Below are positions 31,914-41,271 of a stretch of 64,000 nucleotides of DNA, one piece after another. Source of the stretch: Pseudomonadota bacterium (GTDB lineage Bacteria > Myxococcota_A > UBA796 > GCA-2862545); NCBI GenBank assembly GCA_947505245.1, contig CANNIZ010000001.1, forward strand, positions 62,001 to 126,000, in the 5' to 3' direction. The notes beneath the pieces are model-generated. The model did not search any database, was not told where the DNA came from, and saw only the letters and a program-made list of their open reading frames with translations. Both the position numbers and the translations under genes were made by a program. How positions within the stretch are numbered: the stretch's first letter is position 1; each line of letters opens with the position of its first letter.

Positions 31914-34065
31914 GTGGTGGATGGCCGTCTCGCTCGCCCTCGCTCACCAGCCGCACGCCGTACTGGTCGACGTCGCGCGCTCGCCCGACGGTTCGATGCT
32001 GGCGATCCTCGACCCCCACGACACGAGCCAGATCGTCACGAGCGACGACGGGCGCCACTTCGCGTTCACCGGGGGCGAGGCCGCCGACGAGGACCTGACC
32101 GCCGCCGCGTTCGTCGACGGAACGTGGGTGCTCGGCGACGCGAAAGGCGGGGTATGGACGTCCATCGATCGGCGCGGCTGGACGCGCACGGCCGACCTCG
32201 GCACGCCGATCACAAGCTTCGACGGCGCGTCTTCGCTGCTCGTGGCGACGAAAGCCGGCCTGTGGTCCGGTTCGCCGGGCGCGCTCGTCGTCGAGGCCGC
32301 GGAGACGGGCTTCGTCGACGCCGCGTGGGGCCCCAACGGGCGCATCGCCGTGGCCGGCGACGGCCGGGTGTGGTCGGCGCGGCCTGCGACGACGCTGATC
32401 GCGCTCGCGCCGCTGCCCGAGCAGGCAAGAGCGCTGTCGGCGGCCCTCGCCGATGTACCGTACGCCGGTTCGGATAAGGGCGTGTTCCGGTTCGACGGAA
32501 GCTGGCGGCGGTGCGGCGCCCTGCCCGTCGAAGACACCGGACCGTACGCGAACGCCGTGCACCTGCTCGTCGCCGACGGGGACGCGCTGCTCGCCGCCAC
32601 CGGGGCCGAAGCGCTGTTCGTTTCGACCGACGCGTGCGCGACCTGGCAGCGGAAATTCACCGGTGACGTCGTGGTCGTGGGCGGGATCGGGTACGCGACG
32701 GACGCCGCCGACGCGTTCGTGTGGGCCGATCGCGACGGCGACGTGCTGCGCGTCGCCGGGTTCGACGGCCTCGCGATCTCGGGCGATGGCGGGGCGACCT
32801 GGGACCACCCCGACCTGCTGCCGGCCGACTACAGCCGCGGGATCTCGCTCGGGGCGAATCGGCTTTACCTGGGCGAATACGCTGGCGGCGTCGCGTTCAG
32901 CGACGACGGCGCGGTGTGGGGCTCGTCGGGGACCGGGCTCACCGGGCTGCACGGGAACGACCTCGCCGCCGGCCCGGGGGACGACGAGGTGTGGCACGTG
33001 ACCGACCTCGTCGCGCACCGCTCGGTCGACGGAGGAAAGACCTGGACCGCGCTCGAGGCGCCGATGGAGCGCGCGCGCGAGGTGCGCGTCCTCGACGACG
33101 GGGTGTGGATCCTCGGCGGCGACGAACACGGCGACACGCCGGGATCGCGGATCGCCGTGACGACCGACGGCGGCGGCACGTGGGCGACGGACGACGCGTA
33201 TGCCGCCGGCGCCGGTGAGAACGCGATCCTCGACCTGTTCGACGCGCGCCTGGGCGGCGACGACGTGCGCGTCGCGCTGCTGCAGAAGCCCGCAGGGTTG
33301 GTCGTGCGACGCAGCGATTGGACCGCGACTCCTACGTTCCCGGGCTTCGCGTCGGGTGCCGTGGCGTGGCCTCCGCGGGACGCGACCCGGCTCGTGCTCG
33401 CGACGACCGAGGTGGTGCTGCTCTCCGATGACGGCGGCGCGAGCTTCGTCCCCGCGACCCAGCCGCCCGAGGGCCACGCGCGCGCGCTGCTGCAGGACGA
33501 CGACGGCGGGCTCGTGCTCGTCGATCGCGCGGGCCGCACCTGGGCGTCCGACGACGGCGGCGACACCTGGGTCCGCGTGGATGCGGGCCTGCTGCCCGCG
33601 GCCGTCCACGACGCCACCGAGCTGCACGACGGCTTCGCGGTGGTCGCGACCACGACCGGCCCGTGGTGGACCGACGACGGCGGCGGGAACTGGAGCCCGG
33701 CGCCGCGGATGCAGCGGCTCGAGACCGACGGCTTTCACGTCGTGATCGACGGCTCAAACCTTCGGTTCTCGTTCTTCGGCGACGCGTTCCACGTGCTCGC
33801 ACCGGGCTCGATCACGCTCGAGGCCACGTCCGACGGCGCCCCGGTCGCGCTCGACGGGGAGCATCGCGCGACGCTCGAGACCGGATGGCACGACGTGGAG
33901 CTCACCACCGAGGACGTCACCCGCGTCGATGCGATCGAGTGTACGTCGCCGGGAGCGCCGATCCCGATGCCGCGCGCGTGCGGCTGCGATCATGGGTCTC
34001 GAAGCGGCGCCGGCGCCATGGTCGCGATCACGCTGCTGCTACTACGTCGGAAGACGGCACGTTGA
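31912..34065 (+). CDS. BNR/Asp-box beta-propeller surface protein with MYXO-CTERM tail
   Basis: The 717-residue product starts with a signal peptide (MWWMAVSLALAHQPHA). It contains many sialidase/VPS10-type Asp boxes: SDDGRHF, STDACATWQ, SGDGGATWD, SVDGGKTWT, TTDGGGTWA, SDDGGASF, SDDGGDTWV and TDDGGGNWS. These form one or two large beta-propellers. The C-terminus CGCDHGSRSGAGAMVAITLLLLRRKTAR is a clear MYXO-CTERM sorting signal. It is probably displayed on the cell surface; the ligand is unknown. ATG 31912 is likely; ATG 31921 is an alternative that gives the same signal peptide. Confidence 0.85.
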   Translation: MWWMAVSLALAHQPHAVLVDVARSPDGSMLAILDPHDTSQIVTSDDGRHFAFTGGEAADEDLTAAAFVDGTWVLGDAKGGVWTSIDRRGWTRTADLGTPITSFDGASSLLVATKAGLWSGSPGALVVEAAETGFVDAAWGPNGRIAVAGDGRVWSARPATTLIALAPLPEQARALSAALADVPYAGSDKGVFRFDGSWRRCGALPVEDTGPYANAVHLLVADGDALLAATGAEALFVSTDACATWQRKFTGDVVVVGGIGYATDAADAFVWADRDGDVLRVAGFDGLAISGDGGATWDHPDLLPADYSRGISLGANRLYLGEYAGGVAFSDDGAVWGSSGTGLTGLHGNDLAAGPGDDEVWHVTDLVAHRSVDGGKTWTALEAPMERAREVRVLDDGVWILGGDEHGDTPGSRIAVTTDGGGTWATDDAYAAGAGENAILDLFDARLGGDDVRVALLQKPAGLVVRRSDWTATPTFPGFASGAVAWPPRDATRLVLATTEVVLLSDDGGASFVPATQPPEGHARALLQDDDGGLVLVDRAGRTWASDDGGDTWVRVDAGLLPAAVHDATELHDGFAVVATTTGPWWTDDGGGNWSPAPRMQRLETDGFHVVIDGSNLRFSFFGDAFHVLAPGSITLEATSDGAPVALDGEHRATLETGWHDVELTTEDVTRVDAIECTSPGAPIPMPRACGCDHGSRSGAGAMVAITLLLLRRKTAR

Positions 34066-34105
34066 CATGCGAACCGGGTCGCCCTACCCTTGGAGAGGAG
34101 AGCCC

Positions 34106-34306
34106 ATGCGAGCGCTTGGCACCCTCGAATTCACCCAACGCGACGACGGCGTGTTCGAGCTGCGGCGCAGCGTGCGCGGGGACGCGCTCGCCCTGTTCGG
34201 TGTGCTTGGGCCGACGGCCCCGTTGAGCGTGCGCCAGATGGACGAGGGCATCGAAAAGGCCCTCGCAGCCGACGTGCAGTCCGAGCCGCCGTTCTTCGCG
34301 CCCTGA
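34106..34306 (+). CDS. Small soluble protein (66 aa), unknown
   Basis: ATG 34106 (MRALGTLEFTQRDDG) follows AGGAG with good spacing, 40 bp after the propeller gene. The product appears soluble with two beta strands and a helix (FELRRSVRGDALALFGVLGPTAPLSVRQMDEGIEKALAAD). No motif is recognised. The strong ribosome site argues that it is real. Its end is 14 bp from the convergent DUF6165 gene. Confidence 0.6.
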   Translation: MRALGTLEFTQRDDGVFELRRSVRGDALALFGVLGPTAPLSVRQMDEGIEKALAADVQSEPPFFAP

Positions 34307-34320
34307 TCGTCCGATCAGGC

Positions 34321-34707
34321 CTACGAGCGGCCGTCCGCGTACCACTTCACCTCGGTGATCGGCGAGCCGAGCGCGTCGTTGATGTGCCGCTTCAACACGG
34401 CACGCTCGTCGTTGAGCACGTACACGCTGCGCGCCCGCGCGACGAACTCGGCGCCGAAGTCCTGATGCCGCTCGTCCTCGCGGAGCGCGTCTTCGACGTC
34501 CCACAACGCGGCGTTCACGGCGCACAGCCGCTCCCACGAAGGCAACAGCTCCATCGCCGGGAGCTGCTCGGCGCGCCACGCCTCCCGCAGCGCGTCCAGC
34601 TCGGTGCGGACGAGCGACAGGCGCTGGGGGTCAGCCACGAAGCGCTCTTTCAAGAGCAGGATCGTGACCCGATCGACCACGTCACCGTACGCCGCCTCGA
34701 CCTTCAT
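34321..34707 (-). CDS. DUF6165 family protein
   Basis: The 128-residue product (MKVEAAYGDVVDRVTILLLKERFVADP...LVRTELDAL...WERLCAVNAALWDVEDALREDERHQDFGAEFVARARSVYVLNDERAVLKRHINDALGS) matches the DUF6165 pattern that I know from memory. The features are an N-terminal strand plus VDR(I/V)TIL, helical pairs, and ARSVY-NDERA-KR-IN. These proteins are soluble and often occur near glycan or sulfotransferase genes, but no such genes are seen here. The function is unknown. Confidence 0.75.
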   Translation of the reverse strand: MKVEAAYGDVVDRVTILLLKERFVADPQRLSLVRTELDALREAWRAEQLPAMELLPSWERLCAVNAALWDVEDALREDERHQDFGAEFVARARSVYVLNDERAVLKRHINDALGSPITEVKWYADGRS

Positions 34708-34752
34708 GGAACAACCCCTCCACTCGGGGGTAGCATGCGGACGGGAGGTTCA

Positions 34753-35865
34753 GTGACCGAAGCCCGCCCTTTTGCCCTCGCGGTGGCCCTCGCGCTCAGC
34801 GTGGGCTGCAGCATGCCGGCGCCCACGGAATCGCAGCAGGACGGACTGCGCACGCTGCACAACGACTGGACGAGCGACGGCGACGGCTTCGTCACGTTTG
34901 ACCTCGACGTGGGTTCCGAGACGTCGATGCTCGTGACGATCGACGCGGAGTCACCGTACCTGGCGTACGTGAAGAACCTGTACGGGCCGGACGGCAACGT
35001 CGTGGTCGACGGTGAGGCGTGGGCGCAGTCGGATCAGTCGCTCGTCGGTGGGGTGTACATCGACGTGGTGTCGAGCCTTGGCTGGCCGCTGTTGTCGGCC
35101 GACACGTTGGCGCCGGGCACGTGGAGCGTGGAGGTCGGCGTGACCGACGTGGAAGGCTTCTACGTCAGCGGCGCGAACGTAGCGTTCGACGCGCAGCTCA
35201 AGACCGATGATGACCTGTCCGGCGGCGTGATGGGCGCCGACATCGTCTACGTCGGGCCCGTGATCCAGGACGTCGCGGCGCGGACCGCGGTCGAGGAGGC
35301 GGTGGGCCACTGGCAGGACCTCTACGCGAGCGTCGGGATCTCGCTCGAACCAGAATATTGGGAGCTCGACGGCCCCGCGACGATGGCGGCCCCCGGAGAC
35401 GGCAACGCCGCCGACTACATCGCGATCGCCGAGCAGACCAACTTCCGCAACGTCAACGTCGTGATCGTCGAGGACATCGACAGCTCGCTCGGCCAGGTGT
35501 ACGGCATCGCCGGCGGCATCCCCGGCGCGCTCGTCGCCACCGAGTCGAGCGCTGTGGCGGTGAGCGTACTCGTCAACGCGGGGCCCGACCTCGTGTTCTC
35601 CGAAGAGGACGTGCGCCTGCTCGGGGAGACGATGGCGCACGAGACGGGCCATTTTACGGGCCTGTCGCACCCCGTCGAGGGGACGATGGACCACTGGGAC
35701 GCGCTCGACGACACGCCCGACTGCGGTTCCACCAACGCGTGCGAGTCCGCGCTCGGCTCCAACTTGATGTTCCCCTACCCCGTCTGTGACGGCGCCTGTA
35801 CGCCCCAAGACGAGCTCACCAATCAACAGGGCGGGATCACCAACCGCTACGTCGGCGTGGAGTGA
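34753..35865 (+). CDS. Metzincin-type zinc metalloprotease lipoprotein
   Basis: GTG 34753 follows GGGAGG (34743-34748); the in-frame ATG 34735 is an alternative. The 370-residue product has a lipoprotein signal (ALALSVGC) and an N-terminal beta-domain (about residues 30-150). The C-terminal protease domain has the extended zinc motif HETGHFTGLSH (HExxHxxGxxH) and a possible Met-turn SNLMFPYP. Cys pairs surround the C-terminal region. It is presumably an outer-surface peptidase of the metzincin clan; the substrate is unknown. It is coupled to the downstream 135-residue gene. Confidence 0.82.
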   Translation: MTEARPFALAVALALSVGCSMPAPTESQQDGLRTLHNDWTSDGDGFVTFDLDVGSETSMLVTIDAESPYLAYVKNLYGPDGNVVVDGEAWAQSDQSLVGGVYIDVVSSLGWPLLSADTLAPGTWSVEVGVTDVEGFYVSGANVAFDAQLKTDDDLSGGVMGADIVYVGPVIQDVAARTAVEEAVGHWQDLYASVGISLEPEYWELDGPATMAAPGDGNAADYIAIAEQTNFRNVNVVIVEDIDSSLGQVYGIAGGIPGALVATESSAVAVSVLVNAGPDLVFSEEDVRLLGETMAHETGHFTGLSHPVEGTMDHWDALDDTPDCGSTNACESALGSNLMFPYPVCDGACTPQDELTNQQGGITNRYVGVE

Positions 35866-36269
35866 TGATGTTGCACGAAGCCCTGTACCAGCTGCTCGCG
35901 TCCCGTGACGGCGTCACCTGTGAGTCGCTGTGGGCGGCGGGTCCCCACGACGCGGTACGCGACGAGCTGATCGCGTTCGCCGCCACCGACAGGCCCCCGT
36001 GGGCGCCGATCACCGCCGCGAAGTGCGTCGCGCGAGCGGCCGACGACGACGTCGCCTGGACGGCTGTGCAGGCGTGGATGGTCGATCCGGCCCGCCCAGG
36101 GCTCGCGGTCGCCGCGCTCGACGGGCTCGACGTGATCGGCGAGGTGCGCGCCGTGGCGCTGGCCGACCTCGCCGCAGCGCGGATCGACACGGACGCTCGG
36201 TTCGCGCCGCTCGGACGCTCCCGGCTGGAAGACAGCGCGCGACCCGCCGTACGGGCGAAGGTCCCGTAA
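35862..36269 (+). CDS. Small helical repeat-like protein (HEAT-like), unknown
   Basis: Starts GTG 35862, ATG 35865 and ATG 35868 are all possible; the stop of the metalloprotease (35863-35865) overlaps them. GGAG lies just upstream, favouring the ATGs. The product of about 135 residues is Ala-rich and helical (AAKCVARAADDDVAWTAVQAWMVDPARPGLAVAALDGL), like short HEAT/armadillo units. No signal peptide is seen, so it stays in the cytoplasm while its operon partner is exported. The function is unknown. Confidence 0.55.
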   Translation: MMMLHEALYQLLASRDGVTCESLWAAGPHDAVRDELIAFAATDRPPWAPITAAKCVARAADDDVAWTAVQAWMVDPARPGLAVAALDGLDVIGEVRAVALADLAAARIDTDARFAPLGRSRLEDSARPAVRAKVP

Positions 36270-36317
36270 GCACGCCTCGAGCGGCTCCTCCGCTCCATCG
36301 TCCTGTACGACCCGCGG

Positions 36318-36914
36318 TTAGCGCGCCGTCTCGTCGGGCAGCCACCAGCCGCCCATCCCGAGTTCGACAGCGTCGAACGGCTGCGCGCGGATGTGGTCGT
36401 CGCCCACGAACGTCTGAAGAACCGCGTACACACCGCCTTGGAGGTGCCGGACCTCGAGCATGCGCTTCTGCAGGTCGACGAGCCACAACCAGGGGACGCC
36501 GGCGGCAGCGTACTCAGCGGGCTTGACGACGTAGTCGCGCCGCGTATTGGCCCAGCCGGGCGACACGACCTCGCAGATCCAGTCGGGAGGAATCGTCATC
36601 GCCGCGACCCGAGGCAGGCTCGCCACTCGCGCCTGCCGCCAGCCCGCGAGGTCGGGCGCCGCTACGACAGAGGTCGGTTCGGTCTTGCCCAGGTGCAGCT
36701 CCGGCTCCCGCAGGAACAGCCAACCGCCGGGACCGCCTCGATCCCGCATGAAGGGGCCCTCCAATTCGTAGGCGATGCCGCCCTCGACGGCTGAGTGCTC
36801 CACCGCGGGACGGGGAAACAGATGCAACTCGCCGCCGAGGATCTCGGCCGTCATGCCCTCAGGAGCGTTCAGCACGTCCTGGTAGGTCGCGACCTTGCGT
36901 GCTGGATCTCCCAT
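36318..36914 (-). CDS. Uma2-family (DUF820) PD-(D/E)XK-type protein
   Basis: The 198-residue product matches Uma2/DUF820: MTAEILGGELHLFPRPAVEHSAVEGGIAYEL, TSVVAAPDLAGWR, PPDWICEVVSPGWANTRRDYVVKPAEYAAAGVPWLWLVDLQKRMLEV. The E-V-V and D-K-Y.AGV.YW blocks of the restriction-like fold are present, though the usual K in the KxxxY motif reads KPAEYAAAGV. ATG 36914 follows GGAGGG. These proteins are common in multicellular bacteria; their biological role is unresolved. Confidence 0.88.
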   Translation of the reverse strand: MGDPARKVATYQDVLNAPEGMTAEILGGELHLFPRPAVEHSAVEGGIAYELEGPFMRDRGGPGGWLFLREPELHLGKTEPTSVVAAPDLAGWRQARVASLPRVAAMTIPPDWICEVVSPGWANTRRDYVVKPAEYAAAGVPWLWLVDLQKRMLEVRHLQGGVYAVLQTFVGDDHIRAQPFDAVELGMGGWWLPDETAR

Positions 36915-36932
36915 TGAGCTATCCCTCCACAG

Positions 36933-39764
36933 CTAAAGACGCCCTTCGAGCGAGACGAACAGCGTGCGACCCGGCTGCGGCACCGCGTCCATCGCGAGAT
37001 CGACGCCACCTGGGTGCCACACCTTCCAGTCGAGGGTGTTGCGCACGCCCACGGCGTAGCTCACCGGCACCGCCTGCAGCTCACCTGACATCGTGACGTC
37101 CCACAGCAGACTCCACGGCGTGTGATCGCCGTGCTCCGTCAGGCGCGGCGAGCCGGCGCGCAGCCGCGTCGCGATCGTCGAGACGCCGGAGACGACGGGC
37201 GCCGCGGCCTTTACCCCGATCAGGTGCGTCGGCGAGTTCGTGAGCGGGTCGCCGTCTTTGAGCGAGCCCTCGCGCGCGACCGCGATCGAGTGCTGCGCGG
37301 CGAGCATGGTGCCGCGCTGCCAGTCGCGCCGCAGCTCGTATTCGCCGCCCGCGACCCGCACCTTCGCGTCGGTGTTCGCGTACACGATCAGCCCGGCGGC
37401 GTCTTCGGTGGTGTCGATCAGCTGGGAGATCTCGTTGTAGTAGGCGGACGCGGTGAGCACGGTCACATCGTCGAACCGGTGGCTCGCCTCGAGCTCGGCC
37501 GTGCGCACGCTCTCCGGCGACAGCGACGCGGGCTGCACCTGCGTGATTCCGCCGTCGTTGTAGTTCAGCTCGAACGGGCTCGGGGCGCGGTAGGCCGTGC
37601 CGACCAGCAGCTTCACGACGTCGTTCTCGCTCGGCTTGAGGACGAACGCGAGCCGGGGGTTGAACGCGCCGGTGTCAGACAACGTGAACCGGTCGTAGCG
37701 GCCTCCGAGGCTCACCGCGAGCACGTCCTTCGCGTGGGCCTCAACGACCGCATACCCCGAGTACGCCTGCTGCGTGGGCGTCGCGTCCAGGTACACGCCG
37801 TCGATGTTGTCGGCGGACGTGAGCTTGGCGACCACGTTGAACCGCGCCTCCGCACCCACCGTCGCAGTCACGGCCTTGGACGGCGTCCACACGAACCGCG
37901 GCTCCACACCCGTCCACGCGCCGGTCCAGCGATCGTGTACGACGGTGCCGTCGTCGTACGGGAACTGCCCGCCAAACGCGTACCGATCCGCGTAGGCGCG
38001 CGCGTACAGCCGCGCGGTCTCGCCGAACTTCGGCTCCCAGCGCACCTCGGCGAACGAGCGGTAGTCGTCGCTCGTCGCGCGCGGGTCGCCTGGCACCGTC
38101 TCGTAGGCGCCGGTGGGGATCCGCTTCATTCGCCCGTTGTGGTACGCCTGCACCGTGACGTCGCCGGCCCAGGCCTTCGCGGTGATCTGCCCGGAAGCGC
38201 TGCCGTCGGCGCCGCGCACCCAGCCGTCGCTGCCCGCGGACGCGTCCTCGAACACGGGGAACCAGTAATCAGCTCCCTGCCCGACCGAACCCGCGACAGA
38301 CAGCTGCCCGCCGCGATCCGCGTCCCCGACGCGCGCCCCGGTGCGCCACCGCAACATCCGCGCGCCTTCCGCGGACATGCGCAGCGACGCCTTCGGTGCC
38401 TGCTCACCCTCCGAGGTGACGACGTTGATTACGCCGAAGAACGCGTTGCTGCCGTACAGCGCGGACCCTGGACCGCGCACGATCTCGATCCGCTCCACCT
38501 CGGACAGGTCGGCCGAGAGATCGGTGCTCACGTAGCTCGCGCCGACCTGATCGTCGTTGAGCGTGTGCCCGTCCCAAGTGGACAACACGCGGTTTCCATA
38601 GTCGCCGAGCCGGCCGAACCCCCGCAGGCCGAGCGACTCGTAGGTGAGATCGTTCGTGGTGTACACGCCGCGCGACGCGGCGACCGCGTCCGCGACCGTC
38701 TCATACCCGAAGGCGCGGATCTCCTGGCGGCTGATGATCGACACGCTCGCAGGCGCGTCTTCCACGGCCTGGGTGGTACGACTCGCAGCGGTGACCTCCT
38801 GGACGCTGCGCAGGCGCACGTCGAGCGTGACCTCGCCGCGCTCCTTGACCTCGACGGAAGACTCCCATGGACGGAAGCCCTGGAGCGTGACATTCACCGT
38901 GTGGGCGCCGACCGCGAGGTCGAGCACCGCCGGGGTGAAGCCCGCGGTCGCGCCGTCCACGTCGATACGCGCGTCGCGCTCGAGCGCGTTTACGACGAGG
39001 CGACCGGTGAGCAGGTCGAGCTCGGCGACCGTGCTGCTCGCGTCGGTCGCGTCGACGTCGGCGACGATCCGCTTCGTCTCGCGACCGGCCGCGGACACGA
39101 CGAGCACGTGCGGGCCTGGCGGCAGCGCGAGGTCTGCCGGCACCGTGCCGATCACCGCGGACTGCTCGTCATCGACCCGGATCGACGCGCCGACCGTGCC
39201 GTCCACGTGCAGCTTCCCGAGGATCGGCTCGAGCGTGACGTCCGCGGTGTCGAACCCGCCGATCGCCGCCGTGACGCGCGTCTCGACCGGGACGTGGCCC
39301 TCCTTCTCGACGATGATGACGTGCTCGCCAGGCGGGAGCGCGAGGGTTCGCGGCGTCGACGCGCGCGCGCCGAGGTTCTTGCGGTCGACGTACACGGTTG
39401 CGCCGGGGGGATCGGACTCCACCCGCACGAGCGCGACCTTGCCGAGGATCGCGGTGATCGCTGCCTCGCCCACGGCCCGCCGCTGGGGATCAGGCTCCAG
39501 CGCGACGTAGTCCGCGTAGTAGCGGTACGCCTGTTGGTAGTCGCCGAGCTTTTCCCACGTGAGCGCGATGTTGCGCATCACGTTGCGGTTCGGCACGAGC
39601 CGGTTCGACAACATCAGGTGCTCGAGCGCCTCCCGGTAATCGCCGGCCTTGTAGGACTCGACACCGTGACGAAAGTGAACGTCTGCCTCGACGGACAGGT
39701 CGGTCACCGGCGCGTCATCTTGGGCGAACGCCACCGCTGCGATCAGCGGGAGTGCAGGGATCAT
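36933..39764 (-). CDS. TPR-PEGA-TonB-dependent receptor fusion
   Basis: The 943-residue product has a signal peptide (MIPALPLIAAVAFAQ) and about two TPR units (HGVESYKAGDYREALEHLML, IALTWEKLGDYQQAYRYYADYVALEP). Three to four PEGA/carboxypeptidase-like beta repeats follow (VRVESDPPGATVYVDRKNLG, LHVDGTVGASIRVD, LVVNALERDARIDVDG, TVNVTLQGFRPWESSVEV). Then comes a full TonB receptor: plug (ASVSIISRQEIRAFGYETVADAVAASRGVYTT, VERIEIVRGPGSALYGSNAFFGVINVVT) and a 22-strand-type barrel ending in LFVSLEGRL. The N-terminal additions would lie in the periplasm. It sits 4 bp downstream of a PEGA-bearing Ser/Thr kinase gene, suggesting linked function. The transported substrate is unknown. Confidence 0.85.
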   Translation of the reverse strand: MIPALPLIAAVAFAQDDAPVTDLSVEADVHFRHGVESYKAGDYREALEHLMLSNRLVPNRNVMRNIALTWEKLGDYQQAYRYYADYVALEPDPQRRAVGEAAITAILGKVALVRVESDPPGATVYVDRKNLGARASTPRTLALPPGEHVIIVEKEGHVPVETRVTAAIGGFDTADVTLEPILGKLHVDGTVGASIRVDDEQSAVIGTVPADLALPPGPHVLVVSAAGRETKRIVADVDATDASSTVAELDLLTGRLVVNALERDARIDVDGATAGFTPAVLDLAVGAHTVNVTLQGFRPWESSVEVKERGEVTLDVRLRSVQEVTAASRTTQAVEDAPASVSIISRQEIRAFGYETVADAVAASRGVYTTNDLTYESLGLRGFGRLGDYGNRVLSTWDGHTLNDDQVGASYVSTDLSADLSEVERIEIVRGPGSALYGSNAFFGVINVVTSEGEQAPKASLRMSAEGARMLRWRTGARVGDADRGGQLSVAGSVGQGADYWFPVFEDASAGSDGWVRGADGSASGQITAKAWAGDVTVQAYHNGRMKRIPTGAYETVPGDPRATSDDYRSFAEVRWEPKFGETARLYARAYADRYAFGGQFPYDDGTVVHDRWTGAWTGVEPRFVWTPSKAVTATVGAEARFNVVAKLTSADNIDGVYLDATPTQQAYSGYAVVEAHAKDVLAVSLGGRYDRFTLSDTGAFNPRLAFVLKPSENDVVKLLVGTAYRAPSPFELNYNDGGITQVQPASLSPESVRTAELEASHRFDDVTVLTASAYYNEISQLIDTTEDAAGLIVYANTDAKVRVAGGEYELRRDWQRGTMLAAQHSIAVAREGSLKDGDPLTNSPTHLIGVKAAAPVVSGVSTIATRLRAGSPRLTEHGDHTPWSLLWDVTMSGELQAVPVSYAVGVRNTLDWKVWHPGGVDLAMDAVPQPGRTLFVSLEGRL

Positions 39765-39768
39765 CGCG

Positions 39769-41244
39769 TCAGCGCTCCATCATCAGGTCGTCCGACGCCG
39801 GCGTGGCGGCGACGGGCTTCACGGGCGCCGCTTTGGACGAAGCCTTTGGGACCACCTTCGGCGCGAGCGCGACGTGCTGGCGCGTGTCCGCCTCGATCGC
39901 CCCGAGGGAGACCTTCGATGGCTCGAACCCGTCGAGCCGCACGTCCAGAACGCGGGGATCCGACGTCGCGCCGAGCGTCCAGTCGAGCGTCAATGGCGTT
40001 GAGCCGAGCGCGTTTTCGCCGTCGTACACCGTCGCACCCGAGGGTTCGGACGTGATCGTCATCTTTGGGACGACCGCCGCGATCGGCGCCGCAGCCACCG
40101 GCGCGACGGCGGGAATTTTCGACGGAACAACCTCGACGTTCGGCGACGTCGAGGCCACACCAACGCCGACCCCGAGCGCCGCGAGGCCGAGAAACCCACC
40201 CGCGACCAGCGACACGACGAGCACGAGCACAGCGCCCACCGCGAGCACCGGGATCATTCGGCTCTCCGCCTCTTTGGGCTCTGGAGGCGGCGCGACCGGG
40301 ATGCGCTTCTTCGACATCGTCGGCGACGTCGGGCCGCCCTCGAGCTCGCCGAGCACGCCACGGATCGCGGTCTTCAGCTCCTCCATCGACTGGTAGCGAT
40401 CGGCCTGCTCCTTCTCCATGCACTTGCGGACGATCTCCTCGACCTGCGGCGGCACGTTGAGCCCGCCGCGCTCCGCGAGCGACGGCAGCGGCGAGGACAG
40501 GTGCGCCATCAGGATCTGCACCTGCGTCGCCGCCGTGAACGGCTCGGTGCCGGCGAGCAGGAAGAACAGCACCGCCCCGAGGCTGTACACGTCGGTTCGT
40601 ACGTCTACCGCGGTGCCGTGGCGGATCTGTTCGGGCGCCATGAACTTCGGCGAGCCGAGCATCGTCTGATCGTCCGTCAGGTCCAGCCGATCCGGGTCCG
40701 GTTCGATCAGCTTCGCGATGCCGAAGTCGAGGATCTTCACCGTCTCGCCTTCCGATGAGCCGCCGACCATGATGTTCGCGGGCTTCAGATCGCGGTGCAC
40801 GATGCCGATCGAGTGGGCCTCGTGCAGCGCGCGCGCACACTCGTAGATGACCTTGAGCGCGTGACTCGGCGCGAAAGCCCCGGTCGCCTTCACCACGCGG
40901 GCGAGGTTGTGGCCCTCCACGTACTCCATCGCCATGAAATAGTGCTGCTCGTCGTCGGCGAAGCCATAGTCGTACAGCGTCACGGTGTTCGGGTGCTTGA
41001 GCTTGCCGAGCGTCGCAGCTTCGAGCGAGAACCGCTGCTCGAACATCGGGTCGCGTTCTTTCTGGGCGAGCAACATCTTGAGCGCGACGATGCGCCCGAG
41101 GCCGACCTGTTCGGCCTTGTAGATCACGCCCATGCCGCCCTTCGCGAGCACCTCCCGCACGGCGTATTTGCCGGCGATGGTGCGACCGATGTTGGGATCG
41201 AGGCCGGCGACGGACAGGTGGGCTCCCTTGACGGATGGTACCAC
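39769..41244 (-). CDS. Transmembrane Ser/Thr protein kinase with periplasmic PEGA domain
   Basis: The 491-residue product has an intact Hanks kinase (AKGGMGVIYKAEQ, VALKMLL with Lys56, [31 protein letters not shown]). It then has a linker, one membrane helix (about residues 335-365) and a PEGA domain (MTITSEPSGATVYDGENALGSTPLTLDW). The GTG 41244 start lacks a ribosome site; AAGGGAG stands just before an in-frame CTG (10th codon), which is a possible real start. The operon with the TPR-PEGA receptor suggests it responds to envelope or transport status. The domain order matches PknB-like sensors, with PEGA in place of PASTA. Confidence 0.88.
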   Translation of the reverse strand: MVPSVKGAHLSVAGLDPNIGRTIAGKYAVREVLAKGGMGVIYKAEQVGLGRIVALKMLLAQKERDPMFEQRFSLEAATLGKLKHPNTVTLYDYGFADDEQHYFMAMEYVEGHNLARVVKATGAFAPSHALKVIYECARALHEAHSIGIVHRDLKPANIMVGGSSEGETVKILDFGIAKLIEPDPDRLDLTDDQTMLGSPKFMAPEQIRHGTAVDVRTDVYSLGAVLFFLLAGTEPFTAATQVQILMAHLSSPLPSLAERGGLNVPPQVEEIVRKCMEKEQADRYQSMEELKTAIRGVLGELEGGPTSPTMSKKRIPVAPPPEPKEAESRMIPVLAVGAVLVLVVSLVAGGFLGLAALGVGVGVASTSPNVEVVPSKIPAVAPVAAAPIAAVVPKMTITSEPSGATVYDGENALGSTPLTLDWTLGATSDPRVLDVRLDGFEPSKVSLGAIEADTRQHVALAPKVVPKASSKAAPVKPVAATPASDDLMMER

Positions 41245-41271
41245 GGTGTTCGAGGCGCGTTATGCGCGCCA

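Noticed and set aside
37122-40055. 977-codon plus-strand open frame antisense to the TPR-PEGA-TonB receptor
   Set aside because: Composition is Arg/Val/His-rich as expected for a shadow frame in GC-rich DNA; the minus frame has clear domains, signal peptide and barrel end.
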